The position numbers and the translations under genes were made by a program. This document shows positions 16,564 through 26,835 of a DNA stretch of 35,946 bases, piece by piece. Position 1 is the first letter of the stretch. Every line of letters starts with the position of its first letter. Origin of the DNA: Duganella phyllosphaerae (GTDB taxonomy: Bacteria; Pseudomonadota; Gammaproteobacteria; Burkholderiales; Burkholderiaceae_D); NCBI RefSeq assembly GCF_001758785.1, contig NZ_LROM01000078.1, positions 1-35,946 on the forward strand, read 5' to 3'. Below the pieces are notes generated by a model, which worked only from the letters and a program-made list of their open reading frames with translations, was not told the DNA's origin and did not search any database.

Positions 16564-17190
16564 TTACGCGTTTTCGACGATGATGCCTTCGATGATGTTG
16601 GCCACATCTTCGCAACGGTCGGTCACGGTTTCCAGGATCTCGTAGATGGCCTTCATCTTGATCAGGTTGCGCACGTCGGGTTCGTCGCGGAACAGCTTGG
16701 ACATGGCGGCGCGCATCACGTGGTCGGCGTCCGATTCCAGGCGGTCGATTTCTTCGCAGATGGCGACGATTTCGCGCGAGTTGTCCATGTTGTGCAGCAG
16801 GGCCACCGCAGCCTGGACCTTCTCGGTGCAGGCCAGGACCAGTTCGGCCAGGCGCTGCGCTTCCGGAGTAACCGAGTGCAGGTCGTACAGCGAGACGGTC
16901 TGGGCCGCGTCTTCCAGCAGGTCGAGGATGTCGTCCTGGCGGGTGATCAGCTTGTGGATGTCGTCGCGGTCGATCGGCGTGATGAAGGTCTTGTGCAGCA
17001 GGTCCACGGTTTGATAGGTGATCTTGTCGGCCTGTTTTTCGATGCTCTCGATCGCGTGCACGCGATTTTCCAGGTCGTCGAAGTTGGACATCAGGCCCAG
17101 CATTTCTTTTGCACCTTTGACGCACAGGTCGGCGTGTTGGTTAAACAGGTCAAAAAATTTGCCCTCGGTGGGCATCAAGCGTCCAAACAT
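16564..17190 (-). CDS. DUF47/PhoU-like phosphate transport accessory protein
   Basis: This 208-aa all-helical cytoplasmic protein is of the DUF47 family, a relative of PhoU. It carries PhoU-like acidic metal-binding repeats (EIDRLESDADHVMR and ETVTDRCEDVAN). It begins MFGRLMPTEGKFFDLFNQHA, typical of the family, with GGAGAAAG 5 nt before the ATG. Members are nearly always encoded just upstream of pit and are thought to regulate that transporter; the mechanism is not settled. It is the first gene of the two-gene unit. Confidence 0.92.
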   Translation of the reverse strand: MFGRLMPTEGKFFDLFNQHADLCVKGAKEMLGLMSNFDDLENRVHAIESIEKQADKITYQTVDLLHKTFITPIDRDDIHKLITRQDDILDLLEDAAQTVSLYDLHSVTPEAQRLAELVLACTEKVQAAVALLHNMDNSREIVAICEEIDRLESDADHVMRAAMSKLFRDEPDVRNLIKMKAIYEILETVTDRCEDVANIIEGIIVENA

Positions 17191-17283
17191 GTCTTTCTCC
17201 GATCAATGATTCGTCATTACTACAGATTGCCGGCCCGGGATACGGGCGCGGCGTAAAGAAGCGTCGTTCTGGTTGTATGGGGC

Positions 17284-18669
17284 TTAATCGCCTTGGTACA
17301 GGGCCAGGTTACCGACGTAATTGCCAAACTTGGTATATTGGCCGATCCAGGTAAGCCGTACCGAGCCGATCGGGCCGTTACGCTGCTTACCGATAATGAT
17401 TTCGGCCGTTCCCTTGTCCGGCGAGTCGGGGTTGTACACCTCGTCGCGGTACAGGAAAATGATCACGTCCGCATCCTGCTCGATTGCGCCCGATTCGCGC
17501 AGGTCGGACATGATGGGACGCTTGTTGGGGCGTTGTTCCAGCGAGCGGTTCAGCTGCGACAGCGCAATCACCGGGCAGCCGAGTTCCTTGGCCAGGCCCT
17601 TGAGCGAGCGCGAAATCTCGGAAATTTCAGCGGTACGGTTGTCGCCCTGCTTGGAACCCTGCATCAGTTGCAGGTAGTCGACGATGATCAGGCCGAGCTT
17701 GCCGCACTGGCGCGCCAGGCGGCGTGCGCGCGCGCGCATCTCGATCGGATTCAAGGCCGGGGTTTCGTCGATGAACAACTGGGCGTCGTTCATCTTCTGG
17801 ATCGCGTGGGTCAGGCGTGGCCAGTCTTCGTCGTTCAGGCGGCCGGTACGCAGGCGGTGCTGGTCGAGCTGGCCGACCGAGCCCAGCATACGCATGGCCA
17901 GCTGGGCGCCGCCCATCTCCATCGAGAAGATCGCCACCGGCAGGCCGGCTTCGATCGCCACGTTCTCGCCGATATTGACCGAGAACGCGGTTTTACCCAT
18001 CGACGGACGGCCGGCCACGATGACCAGGTCGCCGCCCTGCAGCCCCGACGTCATGCGGTCGAGGTCGATAAACCCGGTCGGCACGCCGGTAATCTCGGAT
18101 TGATTGTCGCGCGAATACAATTCGTCGATGCGCTCGACCACTTGGGTCAGCAGCGGCTGCACCGCCAGCCAGCCGGCGGCGCCACGGGCGCCCTGCTCGG
18201 CAATGGCAAAAATCTTCGACTCGGCCTCGTCGAGCATCTGCTTGACTTCCTTGCCTTGCGGGCTGAAAGCCTGGCCCGAAATTTCGTCGGCCACGGTGAT
18301 CAGCTGGCGCAGGATCGAACGATCGCGCACGATCTCGGCATAGCGGCGGATATTGGCTGCCGATGGCGTGTTTTGCGCCATCGCGTTCAGGTACATCAGG
18401 CCGCCGACGTCGTCGGCCTTGCCCAGTTGGGTGAGGGTTTCGAACACGGTGATCACGTCGGCCGGCTTGGACGCGTTGATCATCTTGACGATCTGTTCGA
18501 AGATGATGCGATGATCGTAACGGTAGAAATCGTCCGGGTTCATCATGTCGGCGATACGGTCGAACGCGGCGTTATCGCGCAGCAGGCCGCCAATGACGGA
18601 CTGTTCTGCTTCGATGGAATGCGGCGGGACGCGGAGCGAATCGACTTGCGGATCGGAGGGGGCGTTCAT
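17284..18669 (-). CDS. dnaB: Replicative DNA helicase DnaB
   Basis: This hexameric helicase unwinds DNA ahead of the replication fork. It has 461 aa, normal length. The N-terminal primase-interacting helical domain is at about 15-115 (PHSIEAEQSVIGGLLRDN). A linker leads to the RecA-like domain from 180, with Walker A GRPSMGKTA at 220-228, IIVDYLQLM as Walker B, and ALSQLNRSLEQR and RPIMSDLRESGAIEQDAD downstream. The start agrees with the usual MNAPxDPQ opening of the group. It lies downstream of the rpsF-priB-rpsR-rplI operon but behind that operon's terminator, so it has its own promoter. No intein is present. Confidence 0.97.
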   Translation of the reverse strand: MNAPSDPQVDSLRVPPHSIEAEQSVIGGLLRDNAAFDRIADMMNPDDFYRYDHRIIFEQIVKMINASKPADVITVFETLTQLGKADDVGGLMYLNAMAQNTPSAANIRRYAEIVRDRSILRQLITVADEISGQAFSPQGKEVKQMLDEAESKIFAIAEQGARGAAGWLAVQPLLTQVVERIDELYSRDNQSEITGVPTGFIDLDRMTSGLQGGDLVIVAGRPSMGKTAFSVNIGENVAIEAGLPVAIFSMEMGGAQLAMRMLGSVGQLDQHRLRTGRLNDEDWPRLTHAIQKMNDAQLFIDETPALNPIEMRARARRLARQCGKLGLIIVDYLQLMQGSKQGDNRTAEISEISRSLKGLAKELGCPVIALSQLNRSLEQRPNKRPIMSDLRESGAIEQDADVIIFLYRDEVYNPDSPDKGTAEIIIGKQRNGPIGSVRLTWIGQYTKFGNYVGNLALYQGD

Positions 18670-18676
18670 GGCGCGA

Positions 18677-18682
18677 ATTATA
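18677..18682 (-). promoter_or_regulatory. Consensus -10 box just upstream of dnaB
   Basis: A perfect TATAAT on the minus strand ends 7 bases before the dnaB ATG. If used, transcription would begin at or within a base or two of the start codon. No good -35 is found at 16-18 bp, and TG of an extended -10 is absent, so usage is uncertain. Apart from the terminator, I see nothing else in the gap 18670-18800. Confidence 0.35.
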
Positions 18683-18730
18683 CCTGCTTAGTTCAGCTGC
18701 TTAGGCACTGCGATAAAAAAAACGGGGCGA

Positions 18731-18758
18731 AAAAAAGCCGGGCGAACCCGGCTTTTTT
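18731..18758. terminator. Terminator of the rpsF-rplI operon
   Basis: This is a 12-bp palindromic stem (AAAAAAGCCGGG / CCCGGCTTTTTT) with a CGAA tetraloop. It is a strong rho-independent hairpin reading in either direction, 42 bases after the rplI stop. Confidence 0.92.
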
Positions 18759-18800
18759 CTTGGTATTGCGTACTTGATGGGGGATACCCCCAATCAAGTA

Positions 18801-19253
18801 TTAGGCAGCTTCGCCTACAACAGCAACGGTCACTTCAGCGATCACGTCGGTGTGCAGAGCAACGCTCACCGGGAACTCGCCGGTGGTCTTCAGAGGACCG
18901 GTAGGCAGGCGCACAGCCGATTTCTCGACAGCGAAACCAACCTTGGTCAGCGCTTCAGCGATGTCGAAGTTGGTGACCGAACCGAACAGACGGCCGTCAA
19001 CACCAGCTTTTTGCGAAACGGTCACGGTCATGCCGTTCAGTTTCTCGCCTTGAGCTTGCGCAGCAGCCAGTTTGGCGGCAGCAGCTTTTTCCAGTTCAGC
19101 GCGCTTGACTTCGAATTCCGCAACGGCAGCAGCGGTAGCGCGGCGAGCCATTTTTTGCGGGATCAGGAAGTTACGTGCGTAACCGTCTTTGACTTTAACG
19201 ACTTCACCCAGGTTGCCCAGGTTAACGACTTTTTCCAACAGAATGATTTGCAT
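18801..19253 (-). CDS. rplI: 50S ribosomal protein L9
   Basis: L9 binds 23S rRNA at the base of the L1 stalk. At 150 aa it has the normal length. The N-terminal domain is clear ([36 protein letters not shown]), followed by the long connecting helix ([29 protein letters not shown]) and the C-terminal domain ([12 protein letters not shown]). It is the last gene of rpsF-priB-rpsR-rplI, 34 bp after rpsR, and is followed by the operon's terminator. Confidence 0.98.
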   Translation of the reverse strand: MQIILLEKVVNLGNLGEVVKVKDGYARNFLIPQKMARRATAAAVAEFEVKRAELEKAAAAKLAAAQAQGEKLNGMTVTVSQKAGVDGRLFGSVTNFDIAEALTKVGFAVEKSAVRLPTGPLKTTGEFPVSVALHTDVIAEVTVAVVGEAA

Positions 19254-19287
19254 AGTTCTTCTCCAGATGCTTGTCTAAACTACGCAA

Positions 19288-19578
19288 TTAAGCGTGGTGC
19301 AGATCGGTGTATGGCAGCAGGGCCAGATAACGGGCACGCTTGATGGCGGTGTCCACTTGACGCTGGTAGTGCGCCTTGGTGCCGGTCAGACGTGCTGGCA
19401 TGATCTTGCCATTTTCCTGGACGAAGTCTTTCAGGGTGTCTACGTCTTTGTAGTCCACTTGCTCAACGCCAGCGGCGGTGAAGCGGCAGAACTTCTTGCG
19501 CTTGAACAGTGGATTTTGTTGCTTGCGCTTTTCTTTAAGCTTGAGCTTGTTTTTGTCGAACTTTTTACCGAATGCCAT
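19288..19578 (-). CDS. rpsR: 30S ribosomal protein S18
   Basis: S18 sits on the platform of the small subunit and pairs with S6. This copy has 96 aa, with a Lys-rich N-terminal extension ([20 protein letters not shown]) ahead of the core ([55 protein letters not shown]). It has a single cysteine in the core rather than a zinc-binding set. It lies 15 bp after priB. Confidence 0.98.
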   Translation of the reverse strand: MAFGKKFDKNKLKLKEKRKQQNPLFKRKKFCRFTAAGVEQVDYKDVDTLKDFVQENGKIMPARLTGTKAHYQRQVDTAIKRARYLALLPYTDLHHA

Positions 19579-19593
19579 GTGAGGCTCCTGTAT

Positions 19594-19899
19594 TTAAATT
19601 GAGCTGTCCGTGACAGCACTAAAATCAATGATGTGAAACACCAGGCTTTTGCTATTGCGCGTCTTCTTGTTCAGGAAACCAGTGAACTGGTACACACCGC
19701 CCAGCGGCGCCGCGTTGAACTTGCCTGAAATCTCGCCTGCGGCAACCGCAGAAATTTCAAACTCGCTCAACCGGGCAATCCCCGCCTCCATTTGCTGCGA
19801 CCGGTGCTGGAGTACAGCATTAACGATCGGCATGCCTGCCGGGGTGTAACGCAGGGCGTCACGTTCGGCAATGAGTGCGGTGAACTGGAGCTGGTTCAG
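19594..19899 (-). CDS. priB: Primosomal replication protein N (PriB)
   Basis: PriB is a single-stranded-DNA-binding OB-fold dimer that helps PriA and DnaT restart replication. The OB fold is visible from NQLQFTALIAERDALRYTPAG through GKFNAAPLGGVYQFTGFL to SLVFHIIDFS. The start is unusual. The frame reaches a TTG at 19917, directly after the rpsF stop and without a Shine-Dalgarno (107 aa). A CTG at 19899 is preceded by AAGGA at 6 nt and would give the family's common M-N-x-L-Q opening (101 aa); I prefer it. No ATG or GTG is available near. The gene sits between rpsF and rpsR, its conserved place in betaproteobacteria. Confidence 0.85.
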   Translation of the reverse strand: MNQLQFTALIAERDALRYTPAGMPIVNAVLQHRSQQMEAGIARLSEFEISAVAAGEISGKFNAAPLGGVYQFTGFLNKKTRNSKSLVFHIIDFSAVTDSSI

Positions 19900-19917
19900 C
19901 TCGGTTCCTTGAAACAA

Positions 19918-20307
19918 TTAGGCTGCGGCAGGAGCAGGAGCAGCTGCTGGGGCTTCGGCGCGATGCGACTTGGCTGCATCTTCACGTTGAACCGTCTTCA
20001 TCATTGGCGAAGGAGCGGTTTCAGCTTTCTTCTGCTTGACGGTCAGGTGACGCAGCACGGCATCATTGAATTTGAATGCGGTTTCCAGCTCGACCAGGGT
20101 CTCGTTGTCGCATTCGATGTTCAGGCAGATGTAATGTGCTTTGGCCAGTTTCTGGATCGAGTAAGCCATCTGACGACGGCCCCAATCTTCAACACGGTGC
20201 ACGGAACCACCGCGGGTCGTTACAGTGGTTTTGTAACGTTCGATCATCGCGGGCACTTGCTCGCTCTGGTCCGGGTGGACGATAAATACGATTTCGTAGT
20301 GACGCAT
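19918..20307 (-). CDS. rpsF: 30S ribosomal protein S6
   Basis: This is the S18-binding protein of the small-subunit platform, 129 aa. The core is [50 protein letters not shown] and [14 protein letters not shown]. After residue 100 there is a low-complexity Lys/Pro tail and then an Ala/Pro-rich end ([11 protein letters not shown]), a common extension in Burkholderiales. GGGAG precedes the ATG. It is the first gene of the operon. Confidence 0.98.
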   Translation of the reverse strand: MRHYEIVFIVHPDQSEQVPAMIERYKTTVTTRGGSVHRVEDWGRRQMAYSIQKLAKAHYICLNIECDNETLVELETAFKFNDAVLRHLTVKQKKAETAPSPMMKTVQREDAAKSHRAEAPAAAPAPAAA

Positions 20308-20381
20308 GAAAACTCCCTTAAGGACTTGTGAATAGTGCCCACCCTGGCGTCAAGACAGGTGTGGGAAGAGGTAAGCCCGCG

Positions 20382-20410
20382 ACTATAGCAGCTTTTTTGG
20401 CGGAAATCCA
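20382..20410 (-). promoter_or_regulatory. Candidate promoter of the rpsF operon
   Basis: On the minus strand, TATAGT (20382-20387) is followed by a GC-rich discriminator (CGCGGGC), typical of growth-rate-controlled ribosomal promoters. The -35 at 17 bp (TGGATT, 20405-20410) matches consensus at only three positions. The call rests on the -10, the discriminator and its position 75 bases before rpsF. Confidence 0.45.
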
Positions 20411-20456
20411 GCCCCGCGATGGCATGCTACTATCATTCAAATAGGTAAATATTTCA

Positions 20457-23129
20457 ATGAGGCCACCCTTGCTGATCCTCCGTTCACTGCTGCTGGCACT
20501 GACCTTTTCACTGGTTGCGCCGGCCCAGGCCGCCGACCAGGCGTACCACACCCGTCAATTTCTGCTGGCCTTGCGCCAGGACACCCAGACCCTGGCCCGA
20601 CTCGATCCGGTCAGCGATCCTTCCTTCGACTTCGTACCCGGCACGCGCGCGGCCGAGCGCCGTTTCGATGGCTACGCCCATATCGGCGACCTCAACCTGC
20701 GCCTGCGCGTGAGCGCCGACGCGCCATGGCAGGATTACTCGTCGTCGGCCGCCCGCCGCCCGATCCGCGCCCTGCCCGCCGGCGGCGCCACGCTGGCCGC
20801 TGCCGACATCACCGCCACCATGGGCGCCGGCCTGCCGCTGCGCATCGAGCGGCGCTGGCGCGACCAGGGCGGCGTGCTGGCGCTGCGTTTTACCCTGGTC
20901 AACCCGACTGCTGCGGCGATCGAGATCGGCGGCCTCGGCATGCCGATGGTGTTCGACAATATCATCACTGACCGCACGCTGGAACAAGCCCACGCCAGCG
21001 CCAGTTTCGTCGATCCGTACATCGGCCGCGATGCCGGCTACCTGCAGGTAACGCGCCTGAACGGCAAGGGCCCGGCGCTGCTGGTCATGCCTGAGGGCCA
21101 CACGCCGCTCGAAGCATGGCGTCCGCTCACCGACCGCACGCCCCGCGCGCAAACGGCCGAGGGTTTCTACGACTGGACCGTCGCCAGCCGCGCCTACGCC
21201 GAACGGGAATGGAAAAACGCCGGCGAACAGTGGAATACGCCCACCAGCATCACGCTGGCGCCGGGCGAACGGCGCGACATCGGCGTGCGCTTCACCCTGG
21301 CGCCGTCGATCCGCGCGATCGAGGCCAGCCTGATCGCGCAGAAGCGGCCAGTGGCGGTCGGCATTCCCGGTTACGTCGTGCCCACCGACCTCGATGCCAC
21401 GCTGTTTCTCAACAGCCCGCAGCGCGTGACCGGCATCGTTAGCGCGCCGGCCGCAGCGCTGGTGGTGACGCCGGCAGCAGCGGGCACTGCAAAAACCAAG
21501 GGCTGGCGCCGCTACACGGTGCAGGGCCGCGCGTGGGGCCCGGCGCGCCTCAGCATCAGCTACGCCGACGGCAGCGTGCAAACCGTCAGCTATTTCGTCA
21601 CCAAGCCGCTCGACCAGGTGGTGGCCGACCTCGGGCGCTTTACCACCACGCGCCAGTGGTTCGATGACAAGAACGATCCGTTCGGCCGCGCCCCGGCCAT
21701 TCTCACCTACGACCGCGCGGTCAACCGCGTGGTCACCGACGATCCGCGCGTGTGGATCTCGGGCATGAGCGACGAAGGCGGCGCCGGCAGCTGGGTGGCG
21801 GCCATGGCCAAACAGCTCGACAATCCCGACGCCGCCGAGGTCGCCAAGCTCGAGCGCCTGGTCAATGAAACCGTGGTCGGCAAGCTGCAAGTGGCCGACG
21901 GCCCGCAAGCGGGCGCCGTGCGCAAGAGCCTGTTCTACTACGACCCCGCTGCTTTCCCCGGCTACTACGCTGCCGCGACCAACTGGAAAACCTGGACCTC
22001 GTGGTCGAAAAAGGACGCGGGCGACCTGGGCCGCGCCTACAACTATCCGCACGTGGCCATCGGCCACTGGGTGCTGTACCGCCTGGCGCGCAATCACGTG
22101 GGCCTGGTCACGGCGCACGACTGGCGCTGGTATCTGCAGCACGCCTACCAGACCACGGTGGCGATGATGCGCGACGCCCCCGAATACACGCGGTTCGGCC
22201 TGATGGAAGGCGACGTCTTCCTCGACATCCTGACCGACCTGCAACACGAGGGCATGACGGTCGAAGCGGCCGACATGCGGCGCATGATGCAGCAACGCGC
22301 CGACCACTGGCGTACCCTCGCCTTCCCGTTCGGCAGCGAAATGGCGTGGGACTCCACCGGCCAGGCCGAGGTGTACGCCTGGATGCGCCACTTCGGCTAC
22401 CAGCGGCAAGCCGACATTACGCGCGAAGTGATACTCGGCTACGATCCGACCATGCCCAGCTGGGCCTACAACGGCAATGCCCGCCGCTACTGGGACTTCC
22501 TGTACGGCGGCAAGACCGCGCGCATCGAGCGCCAGGTGCACCACTACGGCTCGACCTTGAACGCGGTGCCGCTGTTCGACGCCTACCGCGCCAATCCGGC
22601 CGACTTGCACTTGCTGCGCGTGGCCTACGGCGGCCTGCTGGGCGGCATCACCAATATCGACCGCGACGGCTTCGGCTCGGCCGCCTTCCACGCCTGGCCC
22701 GACATGATGCGCTGGGATGCCTACAGCGGCGACTACGGCATGGGCTTCTACGGCCACGCCATTGCCAGCGCCAGTTACGTGCTCAAGGATCCGACCTTCG
22801 GCTGGCTGGCGTTTGGCGCCAACCTCGACGAGCAGGCCGACGGCCTGATTCGCATCGTGCCGCGCGACAGCGCCCGCACCCGCCTGTTCGTGGCGCCCGC
22901 GCGCGCCTGGATCACGCTCGAAGCCGGCAAGATCGACAGCGCCACCTACGATCCGCGCAGCGGCGTCATCACGCTGGAGCTGGCGGCGGCAACCGTGCAG
23001 ACGCCCACCGCGCGGCTGCGGGTGCAAAGCCCCCATCATCTGAAGGCCGGTGAATTGTTCATTGAGCGCGGCAGTTACGTGGTGCCATTGGCCAAAACTG
23101 CCCTGCGCGTCGTCCTGAAACCGCTGTGA
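20457..23129 (+). CDS. Exported DUF5695-like protein, possible glycoside hydrolase
   Basis: This is an 890-aa secreted or periplasmic protein. Residues 1-25 are a signal peptide ([25 protein letters not shown]). The first 350 residues look like beta-sandwich ([30 protein letters not shown]). A Trp/Tyr/His-rich helical region follows at about 410-800, resembling an (alpha/alpha)6 toroid, with conserved-looking patches [54 protein letters not shown] and [14 protein letters not shown] beta-rich end completes it. I recognise it as probably DUF5695, a family thought to be glycosidase-like; substrate and catalytic residues are unknown. It stands alone between rpsF (divergent) and lexA, with no transporter or sugar genes beside it. 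Confidence 0.7.
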   Translation: MRPPLLILRSLLLALTFSLVAPAQAADQAYHTRQFLLALRQDTQTLARLDPVSDPSFDFVPGTRAAERRFDGYAHIGDLNLRLRVSADAPWQDYSSSAARRPIRALPAGGATLAAADITATMGAGLPLRIERRWRDQGGVLALRFTLVNPTAAAIEIGGLGMPMVFDNIITDRTLEQAHASASFVDPYIGRDAGYLQVTRLNGKGPALLVMPEGHTPLEAWRPLTDRTPRAQTAEGFYDWTVASRAYAEREWKNAGEQWNTPTSITLAPGERRDIGVRFTLAPSIRAIEASLIAQKRPVAVGIPGYVVPTDLDATLFLNSPQRVTGIVSAPAAALVVTPAAAGTAKTKGWRRYTVQGRAWGPARLSISYADGSVQTVSYFVTKPLDQVVADLGRFTTTRQWFDDKNDPFGRAPAILTYDRAVNRVVTDDPRVWISGMSDEGGAGSWVAAMAKQLDNPDAAEVAKLERLVNETVVGKLQVADGPQAGAVRKSLFYYDPAAFPGYYAAATNWKTWTSWSKKDAGDLGRAYNYPHVAIGHWVLYRLARNHVGLVTAHDWRWYLQHAYQTTVAMMRDAPEYTRFGLMEGDVFLDILTDLQHEGMTVEAADMRRMMQQRADHWRTLAFPFGSEMAWDSTGQAEVYAWMRHFGYQRQADITREVILGYDPTMPSWAYNGNARRYWDFLYGGKTARIERQVHHYGSTLNAVPLFDAYRANPADLHLLRVAYGGLLGGITNIDRDGFGSAAFHAWPDMMRWDAYSGDYGMGFYGHAIASASYVLKDPTFGWLAFGANLDEQADGLIRIVPRDSARTRLFVAPARAWITLEAGKIDSATYDPRSGVITLELAAATVQTPTARLRVQSPHHLKAGELFIERGSYVVPLAKTALRVVLKPL

Positions 23130-23200
23130 GACGGGCCTGTAACAACTTTTTTCACATTATTTCGCCTGATGCAAGAAATTCTCTTGCATTGGCGCGCATA

Positions 23201-23216
23201 CTGTACAAAAATACAG
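23201..23216 (+). promoter_or_regulatory. LexA (SOS) box 1
   Basis: The sequence reads CTGT, eight A/T-rich bases, then ACAG: a complete LexA operator, 29 bases before the lexA start codon. It implies autorepression of lexA that is lifted on DNA damage. Confidence 0.9.
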
Positions 23217-23217
23217 A

Positions 23218-23233
23218 CTGTCTATATACACAG
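23218..23233 (+). promoter_or_regulatory. LexA (SOS) box 2
   Basis: This is a second complete operator (CTGT, CTATATAC, ACAG) one base after the first and 12 bases before the lexA ATG. Two tandem boxes upstream of lexA are also the E. coli arrangement and suggest tight, cooperative autoregulation. Confidence 0.9.
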
Positions 23234-23245
23234 CCTACTGACCCC

Positions 23246-23884
23246 ATGATCAAGCTCACCGCACGCCAGGAACAAATTCTCAATCTGATCAAGGACGCCA
23301 TCGAAAACACCGGCTTCCCGCCCACGCGCGCCGAGATCGCCAACGAGCTGGGCTTCAAGTCGGCCAACGCCGCCGAAGAGCACTTGCAGGCGCTGGCGCG
23401 CAAGGGCGCGATCGAAATCGCGGCCGGCACGTCGCGCGGCATCCGCCTGCTCGGTGTGCATGCGGAACCGGCCGCCGCCAGGATTCCACCTTCGTTGATG
23501 ATGTCGCTGCCGCTGATCGGCCGCGTGGCTGCCGGTTCGCCCATCCTGGCGCAGGAAAACCTGGAGGCGAGCTACAGCGTTGATCCGGCCATGTTCTCGG
23601 CCAAGCCCGACTACCTGCTCAAGGTGCGCGGCGAATCGATGCGCGACGCCGGCATCATGGACGGCGACCTGCTGGCGGTGAAAAAGATCGACAGCGCCAA
23701 GAATGGCCAGATCGTGGTGGCGCGCATCGGCAACGAAGTGACGGTCAAGCGCTACCGCAAGACCGGCTCGCTGGTGGAACTGCTGCCGGAAAACCCGGAG
23801 TTCAAGATCATCAAGGTCGATCCGGAGGCGGACGAGTTTGCGCTTGAAGGCCTGGCAGTAGGCTTGATGCGCACCTGGCACTAA
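23246..23884 (+). CDS. lexA: LexA repressor, SOS response
   Basis: This 212-aa self-cleaving repressor controls the DNA-damage regulon. The winged helix-turn-helix is at 1-68 ([27 protein letters not shown]). The cleavage site is Ala96-Gly97 (GRVAAGSP). The catalytic dyad is Ser131 ([14 protein letters not shown]) and Lys168 (EVTVKRYRK). The start at 23246 matches the normal [12 protein letters not shown] opening; the 40 extra upstream codons overlap the two SOS boxes and are not expected to be translated. The Shine-Dalgarno is weak. A strong terminator follows at once. Confidence 0.97.
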   Translation: MIKLTARQEQILNLIKDAIENTGFPPTRAEIANELGFKSANAAEEHLQALARKGAIEIAAGTSRGIRLLGVHAEPAAARIPPSLMMSLPLIGRVAAGSPILAQENLEASYSVDPAMFSAKPDYLLKVRGESMRDAGIMDGDLLAVKKIDSAKNGQIVVARIGNEVTVKRYRKTGSLVELLPENPEFKIIKVDPEADEFALEGLAVGLMRTWH

Positions 23885-23917
23885 ACAACAAGGACCGCCG
23901 CGGCGGTCCTTGTTGTT
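23884..23917. terminator. Bidirectional terminator between lexA and the PLP-enzyme gene
   Basis: A 17-bp perfect palindromic arm pair (AACAACAAGGACCGCCG and its complement) ends in a T-rich stretch. It lies between convergent stop codons and can end both transcripts. Confidence 0.92.
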
Positions 23918-23918
23918 T

Positions 23919-25163
23919 TCAGCATCCTTCCAGGGCGCAGCTGAAGTCTTCCAGCAGGTCGTCCTCATCCTCGATGCCGACCGACACCCGTATCAGCGAC
24001 TCGGCAATCCCCATCGACGCGCGCCGCTCGGCGCCCATCTCGTAGAAGATCGTGTGCGCCACCGGGATGATCAGGGTGCGCGTGTCGCCGAGGTTCGACG
24101 CTGGAATCGCCAGTTTCAGGCGATTGAGGAAATCGAAGCAGTCGATGCCGTCCTTCAGTTCAAAACTCAGCAGCGAACCATGCTTGCGGAACAGCTCGGA
24201 GCTGATGCCATGCTGCGGGTGCGAGGCCAGCCCCGGGTAGTACACCGCCGCCACGCGCTCGTCCGATTCCAGCAGCCTGGCCAGCGCCAGCGCGTTGCTG
24301 CTGGTGCGCTCCATGCGCAGCGCCAGGGTTTCGGCGCCCACGGCGATATGGTGCGCGGCCTCTGGCGCCAATGACGCACCGAAGTCGCGCAGCGCCTTGG
24401 CGCGGATTTGCGCCAGGCCCCATTGCAACGGCTGCGCCTTTTTATAGTTCTCGTAGATGTTCGGGAACCGGGTCCAGTCATAGGCGCCGGTATCGGTGAT
24501 GCTGCCGCCCAAAGCGTTGCCGTGGCCGCCGATCGACTTGGTCAGTGCATTGACCACCAGGCCGGCGCCAACCGACTTTGGCCGGAACAAATACGGCGTG
24601 GTCATGGTGTTATCGACCACGTACAGGATGCCGCGGGCCTGGCACAGTTCGCCAATACGCTCGAGGTCGGCCACCTGCGTGCGCGGGTTGGCGATGGTTT
24701 CCACGAACACCACGCGGGTGTTGTCGGTGATGGCCGCCGCCACGTTGGCGACGTCGGTGGCATCGACGAGCGACACGCCCACGCCCTGCGCCATGGTGGT
24801 TTGCCACAGGCTGTTGGTATTACCGAACAAGAACGACGACGACACCACGTGGTCGCCGGTACGCAGCAGCGCCTGGAACACGGCGCCGATCGCGCCCATG
24901 CCGGTGGCGAAGCAGATCGTGCCCACGCCCTGCTCCATCTGGTTGACCTTGTCTTCCAGCGCGGCGATGGTCGGGTTGCCCTGGCGACCGTAGCGAAAGC
25001 CCGGCTCCTTGCCCTGGAATACCGATGCCAGCTGGCGCGCATCGGCGTAGCCGAAAGCCACCGAGGTGTGGATCGGCTTGTGCAGCGATCCGTGCTCAAT
25101 GCCCTTCTGGCGGTCGTTGTGCAGGATGGTGGTGGTGAAGCCGTAGTTTTTCTTGTCGGTCAT
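23919..25163 (-). CDS. Cystathionine gamma-synthase family PLP enzyme
   Basis: This is a 414-aa cytoplasmic PLP enzyme of the Cys/Met metabolism family (cystathionine synthases and lyases, homoserine sulfhydrylases, methionine gamma-lyase). The PLP Lys is Lys209 (ALTKSIGGHGN), the pyridine-nitrogen Asp is Asp184 (VVDNTMTTPY), and the phosphate-binding Tyr/Arg pair is in FRYGRQGNPT. The opening MTDKKNYGFTTTILHNDR and the location beside purF recall a Burkholderiales group annotated only as a family member. It is distinct from the usual O-succinylhomoserine sulfhydrylase that often follows purF, so the exact reaction is left open. Transcription from purF may be blocked by the palindromic element in between. 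Confidence 0.85.
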   Translation of the reverse strand: MTDKKNYGFTTTILHNDRQKGIEHGSLHKPIHTSVAFGYADARQLASVFQGKEPGFRYGRQGNPTIAALEDKVNQMEQGVGTICFATGMGAIGAVFQALLRTGDHVVSSSFLFGNTNSLWQTTMAQGVGVSLVDATDVANVAAAITDNTRVVFVETIANPRTQVADLERIGELCQARGILYVVDNTMTTPYLFRPKSVGAGLVVNALTKSIGGHGNALGGSITDTGAYDWTRFPNIYENYKKAQPLQWGLAQIRAKALRDFGASLAPEAAHHIAVGAETLALRMERTSSNALALARLLESDERVAAVYYPGLASHPQHGISSELFRKHGSLLSFELKDGIDCFDFLNRLKLAIPASNLGDTRTLIIPVAHTIFYEMGAERRASMGIAESLIRVSVGIEDEDDLLEDFSCALEGC

Positions 25164-25177
25164 GGTCTGCCCAATTC

Positions 25178-25247
25178 AAACCCGCACCGCCACAACCGGG
25201 GTCGGCCCCTGCGGGGTCAGACCCCATGACGTGGGTGTGCGGGGTAA
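25178..25247. repeat. Intergenic palindromic element, copy 2
   Basis: Outer arms CCCGCAC / GTGCGGG enclose a perfect inner hairpin GGGGTC-A-GACCCC and a further GGGGTCGGCCCC part-palindrome. It fills most of the 91-bp gap between purF and the PLP-enzyme gene. It resembles copy 1 at 11823-11875 in nested design and core sequence. It probably forms a terminator-like structure and is likely to occur elsewhere in the genome. Confidence 0.6.
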
Positions 25248-25254
25248 AACGTCA

Positions 25255-26778
<1,524 letters not shown>

Positions 26779-26835
26779 GTTGATGCTCCTGGACTGGACT
26801 GCAGATTAAAAACGGTATCTCAAAAATTGTAAACT

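Noticed and set aside
15527..17125. A 532-codon reading frame extending pit upstream
   Set aside because: The extra N-terminus is out of frame with the DUF47 gene and Arg-rich; the ATG at 16540 gives the normal Pit protein.
20508..23039. 843-codon minus-strand frame
   Set aside because: It is antisense to the exported DUF5695-like gene, which has a signal peptide and balanced composition; the antisense product is Ala/Gly/Val/His low-complexity.
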